Shown here one piece after another: positions 36,201 to 47,500 of a DNA stretch of 64,000 bases. The notes beneath the pieces were generated by a model. It was not told the origin of the DNA. It did no database searches and saw only the letters and a program-made list of their open reading frames with translations. The translations under genes were made by a program, and so were the position numbers. The stretch comes from Thinopyrum elongatum (Eukaryota > Streptophyta > Magnoliopsida > Poales > Poaceae): assembly GCA_011799875.1 (NCBI GenBank), contig CM022298.1:728616135-728680134 (forward strand), in the 5' to 3' direction. Numbering within the stretch: position 1 is the first letter of the stretch; each line of letters starts with the position of its first letter.

Positions 36201-36488
36201 GTGCTTGAGCATGCCCTCGGGGGACTCCCGCGCGCGCCGGCGCCGGGCGGCCTTGGTCTCCCCGCCCTCCCCCGTCGGCGCCGGTGGGGCAGGGGAGGGT
36301 GGACCGGGCGCCGACGGAGGAGGGGGGTCGTCGAGGGCCGTGGCGGTGGAGGAGGAGTAGGAGTGGCGCCGCCGGCGGGCGAAGGGGAGGGAGGAGCGGC
36401 GCGGGGAGGGGAGGAGGCGGTGTGGCCGGGAGTGGAAGAGGAGGGCGGCCGTGGGGCGGAGGACCCCCGCCGCCGCCGCGAGCCGCAT
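33228..36488 (-). CDS. PRORP1: Proteinaceous RNase P (PRORP), 6 exons, 667 aa
   Basis: Exons: 35349-36488, 34597-34686, 34301-34482, 33920-34040, 33722-33790 and 33228-33629, all with GT-AG introns and a consistent frame. It is a protein-only RNase P that cuts 5' leaders from pre-tRNAs. The N-terminal 60 residues look like an organelle presequence. A PPR-type helical region follows (about 90-300). The central zinc site has Cys339 and Cys342 (KCQRCGEKLVC) with His542 (SWHVP) and Cys559 (QWVC). The NYN nuclease domain keeps the acidic residues Asp394 (AVIDAAN), Asp469-Asp470 (GSNDDWYW) and Asp488 (VTNDEMRDH). The last about 105 residues are 17-residue repeats absent from the family core. The presequence suggests the organellar PRORP1 type; the exact target compartment is inferred. 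Confidence 0.95.
33253..33565 (-). repeat. 51-bp tandem repeat, 6 units, coding
   Basis: Units start at 33253, 33304, 33355, 33406, 33457 and 33508 on the plus strand, exactly 51 bp apart. Read on the minus strand within PRORP exon 6 they encode 17-residue units of the type ARATSKTSERPPSPPPQ. The length is divisible by three and no unit carries a stop. Confidence 0.97.
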
Positions 36489-36639
36489 CGCCGGACGATG
36501 GTGGATTGGGGAGGACGACTTATCTGAAAAATCAATTCTTTTGTTTTCAAGTCAGGGCAACTGTCTATCCGTCACTTATCTGAACCGTTGATTCAAATGA
36601 AATTCATAGGATTCACATGATTATTTGGTTGATTTCTTT

Positions 36640-36787
36640 TTTTTTTTTTCGGAAAACTGTCAATCTATTCATTTTCAATCATGGCAGTATAACGAACACC
36701 AGAAATAATAAAAATTACATCCAGATTCATAGACCACCTAGCGACGACTACAAGCACTAAAGCGAGCCGAAGGCGCGCCGCTGTCAT
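36640..36787 (-). mobile_element. Poly(T)-headed retroposon fragment hosting the hAT element
   Basis: Begins with a T run and continues with CTGTCAATCTATTCATTTTC. The 52510-52640 segment is a diverged copy with the same order of phrases. The hAT element inserted at its GCTGTCAT. Confidence 0.6.
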
Positions 36788-37010
36788 TATACCTGGCCAA
36801 ACGGGCCGGCCCAGCATGGCACGGCACGGCCCGTGCTAATCGTGCCTGGCCCGGCACGGCCCGCAGTGGCACGTTTATTAGCCGGGTCGTGCCGTGCCGG
36901 CCCACGGGCGAGGGCTAGCAGCCCAGGCATGTCGCGTAGCCTAGCTGGGCCGGCACGCGGCACGCCCAGGCACGCCGGCCCGTTATGGCACGCTGGCCCG
37001 TCTGGCGCCT
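36788..37010. repeat. Left subterminal GGCACG-rich region of the hAT element
   Basis: Many direct and inverted copies of CGGCACGGC-like words, mirrored in opposite orientation at 41180-41407. In hAT elements such clusters are the expected transposase-binding sites; binding here is inferred. Confidence 0.8.
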
Positions 37011-37094
37011 ATTTTTCTGTGTACAGCAAAAAAATGTCCAAAAAATGCCCAAAAAAATATAGAAAATTGCAAAAAAAAAATGAAGAGTATTATG

Positions 37095-37249
37095 TGGGAT
37101 AAATCTAGAGTTTTTTTATTGCTTGTCTCATTAAAACCTTCCATCCAAAGAAGTAAAAGAGTACAAGCTATGCTCTAGAAATGCTAAAAGATTAAAAGAA
37201 ATAGAAATAAAAAATTTACAAAGACTAGAGCTGAACTAATTTGGATCGT
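37095..37249 (-). repeat. 3' region repeat, unit C of the hAT element
   Basis: Shares ATTAAAACCTTCCAT and AAGAAGTAAAAGAGTACAA with 37828-37979 and 38376-38541. It directly follows the stop of the BED ORF at 37250, so it is the 3' UTR of that unit. Confidence 0.85.
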
Positions 37250-37474
37250 TCATCCTTGCTCGGCAGCCGCGGCCAGCTCGTCTCTCTTGATGTGTGTTGC
37301 TCTGTGCCTAGTAAGGATGTTTACTGGACCGTGGCAGGCAATGCGTAGCAGCTTACCGCATCTTTTGCACCGTGCTTTTAGCTCGGAGACTCTACCATCC
37401 ATAACTACTTGTGTATCGTAGTAGTCCCAGATTCTGGAGCCTCCTGCATGAACATTTTGATTTGGGCCATCCAT
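37250..37474 (-). CDS. Stand-alone BED zinc-finger protein, unit C (74 aa)
   Basis: ATG at 37472-37474, TGA at 37250-37252. Nearly the whole protein is one BED-type zinc finger: aromatic IWDYYD, then Cys-x2-Cys (ARCKRCGK) and His-x3/4-His (LTRHRATH). It has no RNase-H core and no hAT dimerisation domain. It sits on the same strand as the transposase, with a TATA box 47 bp upstream of the ATG and a copy of the transposase-gene 3' region behind it. BED fingers of hAT proteins bind DNA, so it could bind the element's GGCACG sites and act as a repressor or accessory factor. That role is inference. The open frame is undamaged, in contrast to the transposase. Confidence 0.75.
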   Translation of the reverse strand: MDGPNQNVHAGGSRIWDYYDTQVVMDGRVSELKARCKRCGKLLRIACHGPVNILTRHRATHIKRDELAAAAEQG

Positions 37475-37530
37475 GTTTGTATTGTGAGAAATGAGAACTT
37501 GAGAAGGGTGGGCATCCCTTTTTATAGGAA
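37475..37530 (-). promoter_or_regulatory. TATA box and leader of BED unit C
   Basis: Minus-strand TATAAA at 37521-37526 within CCTATAAAAAGGGATGCCC, followed by a leader with CTCATTTCTCACAATAC. The same arrangement precedes the other two units. Confidence 0.75.
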
Positions 37531-37827
37531 AAAAAATGGCATGCTAGGACACGTTAGGCATGTTAGGCACGTTAGAGTATTACTAGTCATTGTGTACGTG
37601 CAATGCACGTTAATTTGAAAGTATATTAATTGCATGCGGATATTAAGTAGGATATTATTTGTGTGTTATTATATGATTAGCACTATATTTGGCAAGAAAT
37701 TAACTGCACGCTAAACGTGTTAAGCGCTTGACATTGAAGCAGTCTAAGTCGTTGGATTGACATGATTTGATGGTCGAGATTAACTGGATCTGCCCCTTTG
37801 GGTCTTTTTATATTGGTATAGATGCAG

Positions 37828-37979
37828 GATAAATCTAGAGTTTTATTAGCGCTCGCCTTATTAAAACCTTCAATCCCAAAGAAGTAAAAGAGTACAAACA
37901 ATGCTCTAGAAATACTAAAAGATTAAAAGATAGAGAAAGAAAAAAAATACAAATAGTACAACTGACTAATGGGATCCTT
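37828..37979 (-). repeat. 3' region repeat, unit B of the hAT element
   Basis: Follows the stop of the BED ORF at 37980 and aligns with 37095-37249 and 38376-38541, including GGATAAATCTAGAG and ATGCTCTAGAAAT. Confidence 0.85.
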
Positions 37980-38231
37980 TCAACCTTGTTGCCCCGCAGC
38001 CGCAGCTATAGCCGCAGCCTCGGCTGCCTTGACGTGTGCCGTCTTGTGCCTCGTCAGGTGGCCGATTCCAGCATACCTGCCATCATGCTTTGGCACGAGC
38101 AACTTCTTACCGCATTCTTTGCACTTTGCAAAAAGCTCGGTGAGACATTTGTCATTTGTAACGAATTCTTCATCGTAGTACCTCCAGATGGGAGCTTGTC
38201 TCCGAATAACGTTTTGAAGAGGAACAACCAT
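37980..38231 (-). CDS. Stand-alone BED zinc-finger protein, unit B (83 aa)
   Basis: ATG at 38229-38231, TGA at 37980-37982. It is again a single BED finger: IWRYYDEEF, Cys-x2-Cys (AKCKECGK), then LTRHKTAH, with an Ala-rich tail. It shares the layout and many residues with unit C but differs clearly in sequence, so the two are old paralogues that both stayed open. TATA at 38293-38298 is 62 bp upstream of the ATG. No catalytic core follows. It may be a second truncated derivative of the transposase gene. Repressor or DNA-targeting activity is plausible but not shown. Confidence 0.75.
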   Translation of the reverse strand: MVVPLQNVIRRQAPIWRYYDEEFVTNDKCLTELFAKCKECGKKLLVPKHDGRYAGIGHLTRHKTAHVKAAEAAAIAAAAGQQG

Positions 38232-38300
38232 GTTTGTGTGTGGAAAATGAGATGGAGTTTGAGTGTGAGAAATGAGAAAGTGGGCATCCCTTTTTATAGC
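38232..38300 (-). promoter_or_regulatory. TATA box and leader of BED unit B
   Basis: Minus-strand TATAAA at 38293-38298 in GCTATAAAAAGGGATGCCCA. GGCACG words lie just upstream (38309-38325). Confidence 0.78.
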
Positions 38301-38375
38301 AAAAAAATGGCACGTTAGGCACGGTAGGCACCGCAGCAATAATGCATAAATAAAAATTGAGGCAATGTATCATCT

Positions 38376-38541
38376 GGGATAAATGGTGAGCTTTGTTAGT
38401 GGATGCCTCATTAAAACCTTCCATTCCTAGGAAGTAAAAGAGTACAAAGCCATGCTCTAGAATTACAAAAGGGAAAGAAAATTACAAAAAGAGAAGAAAA
38501 TTACAAAATGATAAGAAAATGACTACACTACAAGTCTTCGA
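38376..38541 (-). repeat. 3' region of the hAT transposase unit (unit A)
   Basis: Directly behind the transposase stop (38542-38544). Aligns with the two other 3' regions (CCTCATTAAAACCTTCCATT, AAGTAAAAGAGTACAAAG). Confidence 0.85.
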
Positions 38542-40739
38542 CTATTCTTCCGGGTCTTCTTCAAAGTTCATTTCTTCAAACATGGCTAGTAGTTCTGTGT
38601 TTTCTGCAGTGTGTTGCGCTCTCCTTCTTGATAACTCCCCATATTTGACGGACATCAGTGTTCTCACCATATCAGAGGCCAGACTAGTTCTTCTCTCCTC
38701 AATTATTCTTCCAGCAAGGCTGAAAGCAGACTCCGATGACACCGTAGAAATAGGCACCGATAACACATCACGTGCTAATATGGAGAGCACCGGAAATGTA
38801 AGCTTGTGTTTTTGCCACCACTGCAGTATGTTGAAGTCTTCCTCACTATCTAAATAGTACATGACTTTGTCACTGTTGAGGTACTTCGCTAACTCCCCGC
38901 CACCTTGAAGCACAGATGTTGACATGGAAGAGCTTCCGGCGGTCGAGGAGGACGAAGAACCAAAGATCTTGCTCCATGCTCCTCTCTTTTTACATGCAGT
39001 AGGTGCTGGTGGAGGTCGTTGCATTCGAACTCCGGCATATTTTTCCTCATACTTAGCAAAAACTTCAAAAAGCTTCTCACGAGCCTTATTGAAGTCGTCA
39101 GTATAATCTAAACTTAGGGATGCAGATAGTACATTGAGTGCACTACGATACCCTTCAAGTTTAGCTCTAGGATCCAAGATAAATGCAAATGCATACAACA
39201 GTGGAATTTGCTGCCAATATTTTAAGTACTTGGTTTTCATGTCAGCAACTACATTAAGTAACAATCCATCCCCTTCATATGCTTTCAGATGACTAGCAAT
39301 GTCTAATAGGGCATGCACCATCAAAGGAGATGTCGGGTAATAAACCCCAGACAAAGTAACTGTTGCATCATAGAACAACTCAAGAAATGCAGTCAATGCT
39401 GTAATAACATGCCAAGTTTCTTCGCTAATTAGTGGTTCAACCCCATAATTTGCATTAATAAAACCATTGAACTGAACTCTGTCTCGGATAACCGCCTTAA
39501 GCATCAAGTATGTAGAGTTCCATCTAACAGGCATGTCTGAATTATAGAGGAACACACCCTATAGCAAGGCGATATCTCTTATAGTTTGTAATTCGTTGAG
39601 TTGATTGCGAAAAATAAGATATTGCAGTGCGTATCACTTCAACGTGTGGTTCACATAAATGTAACGCACTTTTAGCAATAAGATTAATGATATGGCAAGC
39701 ACAACGTTGATGCATTAAAAATGATGCAGCATATATGGAGAATATAGGAGTCAGGGTATTCATTGCACTCGTGTTTGCTGAAGCATTATCCAAAGTTATT
39801 GAGAAAACCTTGTCGGCAAGATTAAAATCATTCACAACTTTGAGTACAGCTTCAGCAATGTTTGGACCACTATGTGCTACATCAATTAATTCAAATCCTA
39901 TGACTCTTTTTTGTAGATGCCAATGTTCGTTAACATAATGAGTTGCCACACTAATGTAGTCTTGCTTTGCCCGACCAGTCCAGATATCAGATGTTAACGA
40001 CACTGAAAAAGTGCACGTAGAAAATTCTTCTTTTATTTTCTCTTTACCAGTTTTGTATAGCTTTTTAATATCCCTACTTGTAGTTTGTCTAGAAACTGGT
40101 CTATAATTAGGATTATGACAAGTTTGAATATATTCTACGAAACCTTCAGATTCACCAAAACCTAGTGGTAAATCATTAGAAGCAATAAGACGGCATAGAC
40201 CTTCTCGCTGAACATTAGCATCGTAGGTGAAATTGCGTACCGTACCGTTGGGGTTGAAGGAGAGCTGCGTTTGCACAGCTGCCGAGCTCGACGCGCTCGT
40301 TGCATCCCTTGGCGTGGCTTTCCACATGCCTCTTCAGGTGGCTGGTTCCTCCCTTGGCTTCTCCGGTATACTCCTTCTTGTACCTTTTGCACCTTGCAAC
40401 CACCTTCCAGACACCGGCCACCACGGATATTTCTTCATCGAATGATTCCCTCACCGCAGAGGTTCTACGACGACCTCTTTGCTTTACACCCATGGTGGTG
40501 GAGGAACCCGTCCCACTACTCGAATTGGTGTGACCTTCAGCTTCGGTACTGGGATCGGTATGGGGTTCGAGAGTGGGATGATTGGTATAGGCATGTTGCT
40601 CGGGTGGGGGCATGGTATAGGCATGTTGCTCGGATGGGGGCATGGTAATGGGATCGGTGCTACTAGGGTAGACACTATACTCCATATCCCCAAGACCGAA
40701 ATCGGAGAGTGGGAAGCTAGTATTGTCATGGTCATCCAT
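38542..40739 (-). pseudogene. hAT transposase (Ac-like), frameshifted
   Basis: ATG at 40737-40739, stop at 38542-38544. An N-terminal Pro/Ser/Thr-rich region leads to a BED finger (WKVVARCKRYKKEY ... TSHLKRHVESH) whose second Cys is replaced by Tyr. A frameshift near 40300 follows. The next frame (to about 39600) has the RNase-H-like core with DNASANTSAMNTL and LMHQRCACHIINLIAKSAL. Around 39545-39610 a second frameshift and a TAG break the frame. The last frame (from 39555) has the insertion domain and the C-terminal hAT dimerisation motif (ISTVSSESAFSLAGRIIEE). With these lesions it cannot make full-length transposase. It would cut and paste the element through binding to its ends. Confidence 0.93.
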
Positions 40740-40790
40740 GTTTGAGTGTGAGAAATATGTGGGCTGGGCAGCCCTATTTATAGCAAAAAA
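40740..40790 (-). promoter_or_regulatory. TATA box and leader of the hAT transposase
   Basis: Minus-strand TATAAA at 40777-40782 in GCTATAAATAGGGCTGCCC, about 38 bp upstream of the ATG. The leader ends CTCACACTCAAACATGGATG, resembling the BED-unit leaders. Confidence 0.78.
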
Positions 40791-41179
40791 TTGGTCATTT
40801 TTCGGACAAATTTGACCCTCTAACGGTCAAATTTTCGAATATATGAATTTTCTTAAAAAAAATACCCAAACCCTCTCCTAAACCGCTCTAAACCCACCCT
40901 AACCTTCCCCTAAACCCCTCCCAACGGCTCGACTGGGTCGAGTCGGGTAGACATGTAACTCGACCCCCCGCTCCCCCATCGATCGAGGCGCTGGGCGCCT
41001 GGGCCCCGCAGCCCCCGCTCCCCTCCCCTCTTGTCGCGTCGCCCTGGCCCTGTTACCCTGTTGGCCGATTCCCTTCCACCGCTCCCAGTCCCACGGTCCC
41101 ACCTCTCCCGTCCCCTCTTATCGCGACAGCGAGGCAGCGAGCCGTCGGCAGATTCCCCCGCTCCCCCTACGATCTAGGC

Positions 41180-41407
41180 GGGCCTATTGGGCCGTGCCGC
41201 GTGCCGTGTCGTGCCACGTGCCGGCCCGCGATTAGTCGTGCCATGCCGGGCTGGCACGCGGGCTGAGGGTAGCGGCCCAGGCACGGCCCAATGCGTGTTG
41301 CGTGCCTGGCACGACACGATTAGCCCGTGCCGGGCCTGGCCCGTCGCATGCCGTGCCGCCGTGCTGCCGGGCCGGCCCGAAAAAACCGGCCCGTTTGGCC
41401 AGATATA
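41180..41407. repeat. Right subterminal GGCACG-rich region of the hAT element
   Basis: Mirror counterpart of 36788-37010, with repeated GCCGTGCC, GGCACG and CCGGCCC words up to the terminal inverted repeat. Confidence 0.8.
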
Positions 41408-41415
41408 GCTGTCAT

Positions 41416-44400
41416 TGCCCCTATTTCGATCCATATTTCGGGCTCCTTTGATTCGAAGGGAAATCATCAGATTGATTTTAGGCTAAATTTCATGTGTACA
41501 TTTGTGATTCATACAATTATAATTTCTTTAGGCCTTGTTAGGTTACGCCCAACCCCGACGGGATTGGCGTCCAATCCATGCCAATCCGTGTGGATTTAAT
41601 CCACAACAGGGATTCAATCCCGGTCTATACTATAGGCGCCTTTCATTAACCCCTTAGGAATTTTTTTGTAGGACTGCATTGTAAATATCTTGTTCCAATT
41701 CATTTGTTTGTACAGTAATGTCAAATATCCGTTGATGCACATGACTGTAGTTTTTTAAATATGTAGTAAAATTCAAAGGACATGACACTAATCATATGCT
41801 TTCTGTATTCCTATGTTTTAAGAATCATGTGAGTAAAAAAGAACCATAATAAGATGAAGTTTCAATATAGTCACCACTATCTGGTTAAACCCTAAAACCC
41901 TATATGGTTAATGCACTTAGGGCATGCTTGGTTGGAAAGTAAAAAAGATGCATAGCCAATATTTTGGCATGTCAATATTTGGTACTCACAAAAGTTGCAA
42001 AGATTGGCAGGTTATGATAGTTGGACGAGATAAATTGGTAGCTAACCACTTGCTAGCCGATTTGGCTTATTTGTTATCTATTGTTTACACCAAAGCAACC
42101 ACTCACTTTTTTACAAAATAGTCATAACAACTCGGATAATGCACTTGCTTATGCAATATCATGTCGTATCCACTCAGTTTCATGCTCACTAGCCGATATA
42201 ATTCTTCTGGGGGAATAAGAAGTCCCGACCAAATTATAGAGGGCCAATTCATCGCCAGACGGGAGATATGAGGTTGACGTTGCTACTAAGAGAACCTATG
42301 CTACATGAATATTCGAATGGGCATAAATTCATCGTTCTTAGCTCATCCACAAAGTTGACCAAAGATCGTGCCAAATAGGAAAGCCTGCGGTGAAGTGTTG
42401 CACATAAGTGCATGTATAATGTGGTGCTTAAATTTTTTCTCAAAAAATGTGGTGCTTAAAATCAGACACCACGACCGAAATCCTTACATATTTTGCAGTT
42501 ATTGCTTGTAATTTAGGGCTCACTCTTGGCATCACTATCTAGTGAGTCGTCAGACACTTTCATCAATTTTGGCGCGCCAAACGAACCACATACAGTGCTT
42601 GGAAGCGGCCCTACTAGTGCCCAACAAAAAAGTCGAGGCTCAGCTCGGGCTGGTTTGCTGGTCCAGCGAGCCGAGCGTAAGCCTCTTTGCCAAGCTTGTG
42701 AAGCTCGACAAAGCTAATGCTTCCTCTCTACTAAGAAGTTGTTTGGCCCTCAAGTGCAAAGGTTTGTAGCAAGAAGCAATTTTCCTCTAGTGACCTCAAG
42801 GTTTATCGAACCAACATGAGTTACACGATTACAACCAACGATCAATACTTGCACATACAAAACAAAACTTCCCTGTGCCCCCAACAGGACTAGCGAGGTT
42901 GTTAAGCTCGCTAGCTTTGCTAGTTACAAAGAAATAAAACACAAGAGTGGAAAAGAGTTGATGGAAATATACAACAAAACTAAAAACAAGGAACTGAAAG
43001 AATGTTGATTGAGGTTGAAAACTTTAGGAAGAAAAAGGATGGGGGTCCATAGGTTCACTAGAGGTCTCTCTCAAAAGGAAAACATGGTGTGGTAGCAAAT
43101 CACCGTTGGAAAGCAATTAAATCTCAATATTTATGAGCATGACTATTCATGGCATGATTAACATATGAGCATCACGTCCATAAATTCATAGAACATTATC
43201 CAACTGCATCTATAGCTAATACTCCACCCAAGACCTCTATCCAACATGCATCTTAAAGTATTCACCCTGTGTTCAAAGGACAACTACACAACCATCTGGT
43301 TATCCCTAGTGGCAACAAGATGGTTTCGGCAGGCGGGGAGAGGTGGGGCGATGCGGCAGGCGGGGTAGCAGAGGAGCCTTCTGGTTCCATTACGGCTGGA
43401 CTTGGGGGCTGCAGCGGTGGCTGCGGCGAGATTGGGCGGCTCGGGCAGGAAGTGGTGGCGGCTTGGGCGGGAGGGGGAGCGGCCAAATTATCCTGAGAAG
43501 TGGCGCCGGAGGAGTAAAAATGAGAGAGCTGGGCTGCCTTTTGGGGATAACTCCTTAAATTTTTTCCTCTTAACAGTTTAAGGCTATCTCTCAAATTTAC
43601 TCTTCTAAAGATTATTAAGGGATCGGCTAGAGACGCTCTATGTACACGATAACCCCTTGTATTGGGTTGGTCGCTCTAAGGGCAACAATAATGATCAATA
43701 TTAGTTACATGGTTTGACGTCACACTTAGAATCACAATTTCTATCTTGGCACTTATTAGTAATCTAGAGTAAATAAAAAGGACAAATTCAGAATAAAAAG
43801 GACAATTTTATCTCATGTAGACTGTCTTGTGAACATCCTCAAAAAAAGTTTCAGATTTTTTGAAACATTTAGATTGAAGTTTTAAAATATGTGACCGTGG
43901 GAGTATGCAATGAATGGGGCACCATATATTTTCTGGGGCTTATGTTAAGCTTCATACCTTTAATGAAGCTCTTTCTTATTTTTTTTCATGGTCTGAATCG
44001 TTTAAAAACTTTAAGAACACTAATATGCGGATTGGTTGTGCAAGAACAATGCCATTATACATGTATTGCATAACTTTAGTGCATATATATAATCTTACTA
44101 TGCTCCAAGGCCTACTACAAGTAAAAATAGTGATAAAAATCGTGCACTGCTTGAGATTGAAAAACAAAAATGTCTCATCTTTGTCAAATGAGTGAACATT
44201 TTCAACAAAACAAAATATAAATACACACATCTCATCGACGAATTTGTGCATCTTATTATCAGCTATGTATGTTAGGCTCAATCTTTGCTGAGCCTACTCA
44301 CCCGTAACAACATGAACAATAATCATGCATCACATACATACATCACATTCATTGCCCTTGCCCGCTCTGCTAACATAAGGACAAAATCGGCAGTAACAAT

Positions 44401-44502
44401 GTCATCTCAATATGCTATGCTACACTCATCCCTCTACACAAACACAATGTCTATACCAATGGATGCATGGTTCATCCAGATCCCCCTTTTTTTTAGCTTC
44501 GA
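41416..44502. other. Intergenic between hAT and methyltransferase gene
   Basis: About 3.1 kb, mostly AT-rich, with only short frames that match no family I recognise. A GC-rich island (43320-43520) has short Gly-rich frames on both strands without domains. The last part (about 44280-44502) should hold the 3' UTR of the methyltransferase gene. Confidence 0.55.
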
Positions 44503-47500
44503 TCAACTCGAAGAAGTATTTGGTCGCCACATGGTCTTCTGCACAAACAGAAGGCCTTCACTGTCCTGGGAGTACGACAGCCGGACCTCCCAGTGCAGCG
44601 ACTTGACGATGGACTCCACCTCGCGTATCGTCTCCATATCGTCCCTGACGATCAGCCTCCCCTCCGGCCTCACTATCCGGTCCACCTCCACAATCACACC
44701 CAGCAGTTGACACCTACAGCAACATCATTCAGCATTTGAGTAAAACTTCAACTCTTGTTCTATCCCCAACCATAACACCGGCATGTTTTTCATGCATAAA
44801 TTCAGCAGATTAAACAGCATTTGATCAGTCATGGTGGTTTTCACACCATGTCGGTTTCTCTAGTGAAAAGACCATTACCTCTTCTTAATCTTGGAGAAGA
44901 GATGGTTCGCGTGGACAAGATCGTAGCTTCTCGGATAGGTGCTAAACGACTCGCACCAGTCATGGTAGAGTCCAAACAGCCCGCGCTCGTATATGATTGG
45001 GAGAGTGTCGGGCGAATCAATTGGAACAACATTCATGACCCACACCTTCATATTCCGTAAAGCTGCTGCAAACCTAAAACAGGAAGCGGATGACACGGAT
45101 TAATGTTATGTACTGCAGTATGATGAAATTTTCTGCTTCTGGGCTTGTGAAGAACAGTTGACATAAACACTGCTAACATAGTTTGGCATGGAAGGAGAGG
45201 ACAGACTGGGTGGCACCATTTTCATTATTTTCGATGCTAAAAAAGAGCAATCATATGAGCCGTTCTTACCCTCCGTATACAGCTTTCATGTCCATAACGT
45301 TTCTGACAGCAGACCAGTCAATACCCAGGCCTTCCATATACGAATTGCTTATCACCCGCTTCCAGTGCTCATAGTCCGCTTGAAAATCTTCAGGAGCAGG
45401 CTTTCCATATACTCCAGTCTCAGAGCTTTTCAGCCAGTAAGGTGGTCTTTCCACCCTCAATGGCCATTCCTCTGGCCACCGTAAGCCACGCATTGTGGGG
45501 TCTCTGGGCAATTTATGCATACAAGACTGCAATGAAACATTCCTGAAGGGTAATAAGAGAATCCATGAACTTAAAATTAGGTACAATGTTTGGTCATCAG
45601 CATCAAAGATATAGCCTGTTGAGAATGAGAACACTTACCAGGCAGCATCAGGATTATCAAGCTCTCCACACAGTGGAGGGTTTGCAGCAGATCTTCTATC
45701 ATAGCATCGGTTGTCCATTGGTTTTTGGAAAATCGCTACTCCCACTCGATTTATCCTATCCTTTACTTTATTGACCAGATTCCAGCACATTGACCTTGTT
45801 AGAGCAGACATCGCTGACAATGTGCAAAACAAAATTGATATTAGATAAGGATTCAACATACCATTACATCAGGAGTGGACATAGAGTTTCTGGGCGACAA
45901 TGGTATGTCCACGGTGCAAAAATAATTCAACCGTAATCATCAAATAATTTACCTTCCCATATCTCAACATCTTCTGGCAGTTTCTGGTATACAGGAGTCG
46001 CAGACCACACAAAGTAACCACCAGGCCGTAACAGTCTGTTCAATTCTAGCAAGAGCTTACCGCCTGCCAGACAACACTGATAATTTCAGACAACAGCAAC
46101 AGAGAGGAACAATATTATACAAGAAGAGGCTTGTTGTAAAAGAAAGTACCTTCAATATGCCATGGTACCCTACAGCGTGCGCAATGAACAGCATCAAAGA
46201 CTCCGCCAGGAAATGGGAGTCTTTTGGTACCCATAACCGCTGATATAGCAGGGATTCCTCTCTCGAGGGCGAACTGCACCTGAGCTTCATGCTCGTCTTT
46301 AGGTGCAAACGACATCGTAAGCACATCTCTGTCAAATAGATATCCTCCAAAGCTAGCAACTCCACAGCCAACGTCTAAAACTACACGGGTTCGTTTTCCC
46401 CATGCCACATCTTTCTTTGCCTGTGTAGTAGCATCAGACATGTCAAACAGAGAACCTCAGTTTTAAGTTTTAACAACATTAAATTCCTAAATCCAATGCA
46501 TTATCCTTTTTTCACAAGGAAAGAATAATCCTATTATGTATAATTTAATTCTACAAAAACTTGTGCACGGCACTTACTCAACGAATCATTAGCATTATCT
46601 GATCATAGCATGACTAGAGTAACTTATTGTGTATAAACTGTTGCAATAATTTTTTCACAATGCAAAGCCTCTGAACTTGTCAATTTCTGAATGATATTCT
46701 AATGAATGGTAGCATGTCGAGTGGTTACCTCCTGAATGAAATCAATGTAATGCAGAGCACCATGCTTGAACTGAGTTCCGCCTCCCGGAAAGACCAGGTG
46801 CTCCCCGGAGACATTGACCCAGTTCTGGTGCCCCTTGTACTCCACCAGCTTGGTATGAGGAACATTGCTATACCATATCTGAACCAAAAAAAACCTCTGT
46901 CAGTCAGGTAAACAAAACATGTCTGAAGATAACTGAAATCATGCACCAAAGACAGAGAATTTCAGTTCAGTGTCCAGCTAGAAAGAACCTGGTCTCTGCT
47001 CTTTGGCCACCTTATCGGACTCCGGTAGCCCGGCGGCAGTGGGACCAGGCAGGTCGGAGGCTCCTCGGGGCAATGCCGCTCCCGGTGCTCGTAGTGCTTG
47101 TTGCTCCGGAGCTTCCTGATGGCCTCCACATTGTCGAGGCACGGGATGTAGTCGGCTCCAGCCTCGACGTCGCAGAGCTTCCAGCTGTGGCTCGCCGCCG
47201 GGACACTCGAAGACGCGTTGGTTCGCTCGTTGGTCTCCTTGTTGGACTCCGCAGCCTGGGTGCGCCACGAGCCCGGCTCCGTCGCCGTCTGGTTGAGGAG
47301 CTCGGCGTCCTTGGCGTCTGGGAACACCTCGGCCTCCTCCTTCTTTACCTTTGGTTTCTCATCGGGCTTCTCCTCCGGCTTCTCTGCCGCGCTCTGTTGT
47401 TCATCAGCCCCCTTTGCTTTCTCTGCGGAACCCGCCTGCTGCCGGTCTGCCACAGGAGGCTCCTGGTCGGCGGCGGCCTCTTCTTCTCTGACGGCGGCGG

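Larger units (their letters stand above)
36788..41407 (-). mobile_element. hAT transposon with complete ends (4620 bp)
   Basis: Terminal inverted repeats of 22 bp, TATACCTGGCCAAACGGGCC... at the left and the complement of ...GGCCCGTTTGGCCAGATATA at the right, differ at one base. A perfect 8-bp target duplication GCTGTCAT flanks them (36780-36787 and 41408-41415). GC-rich subterminal regions are packed with GGCACG/CGTGCC. Three transcription units lie inside on the minus strand: a broken transposase and two BED-only ORFs. Near-perfect ends with a decayed transposase fit an element that was mobile recently, perhaps with help from another copy. Confidence 0.96.

Noticed and set aside
35322..36527. 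401-codon plus-strand frame
   Set aside because: Antisense to PRORP exon 1; Gly/Val/Arg-rich, no domain, explained by high GC at third positions.
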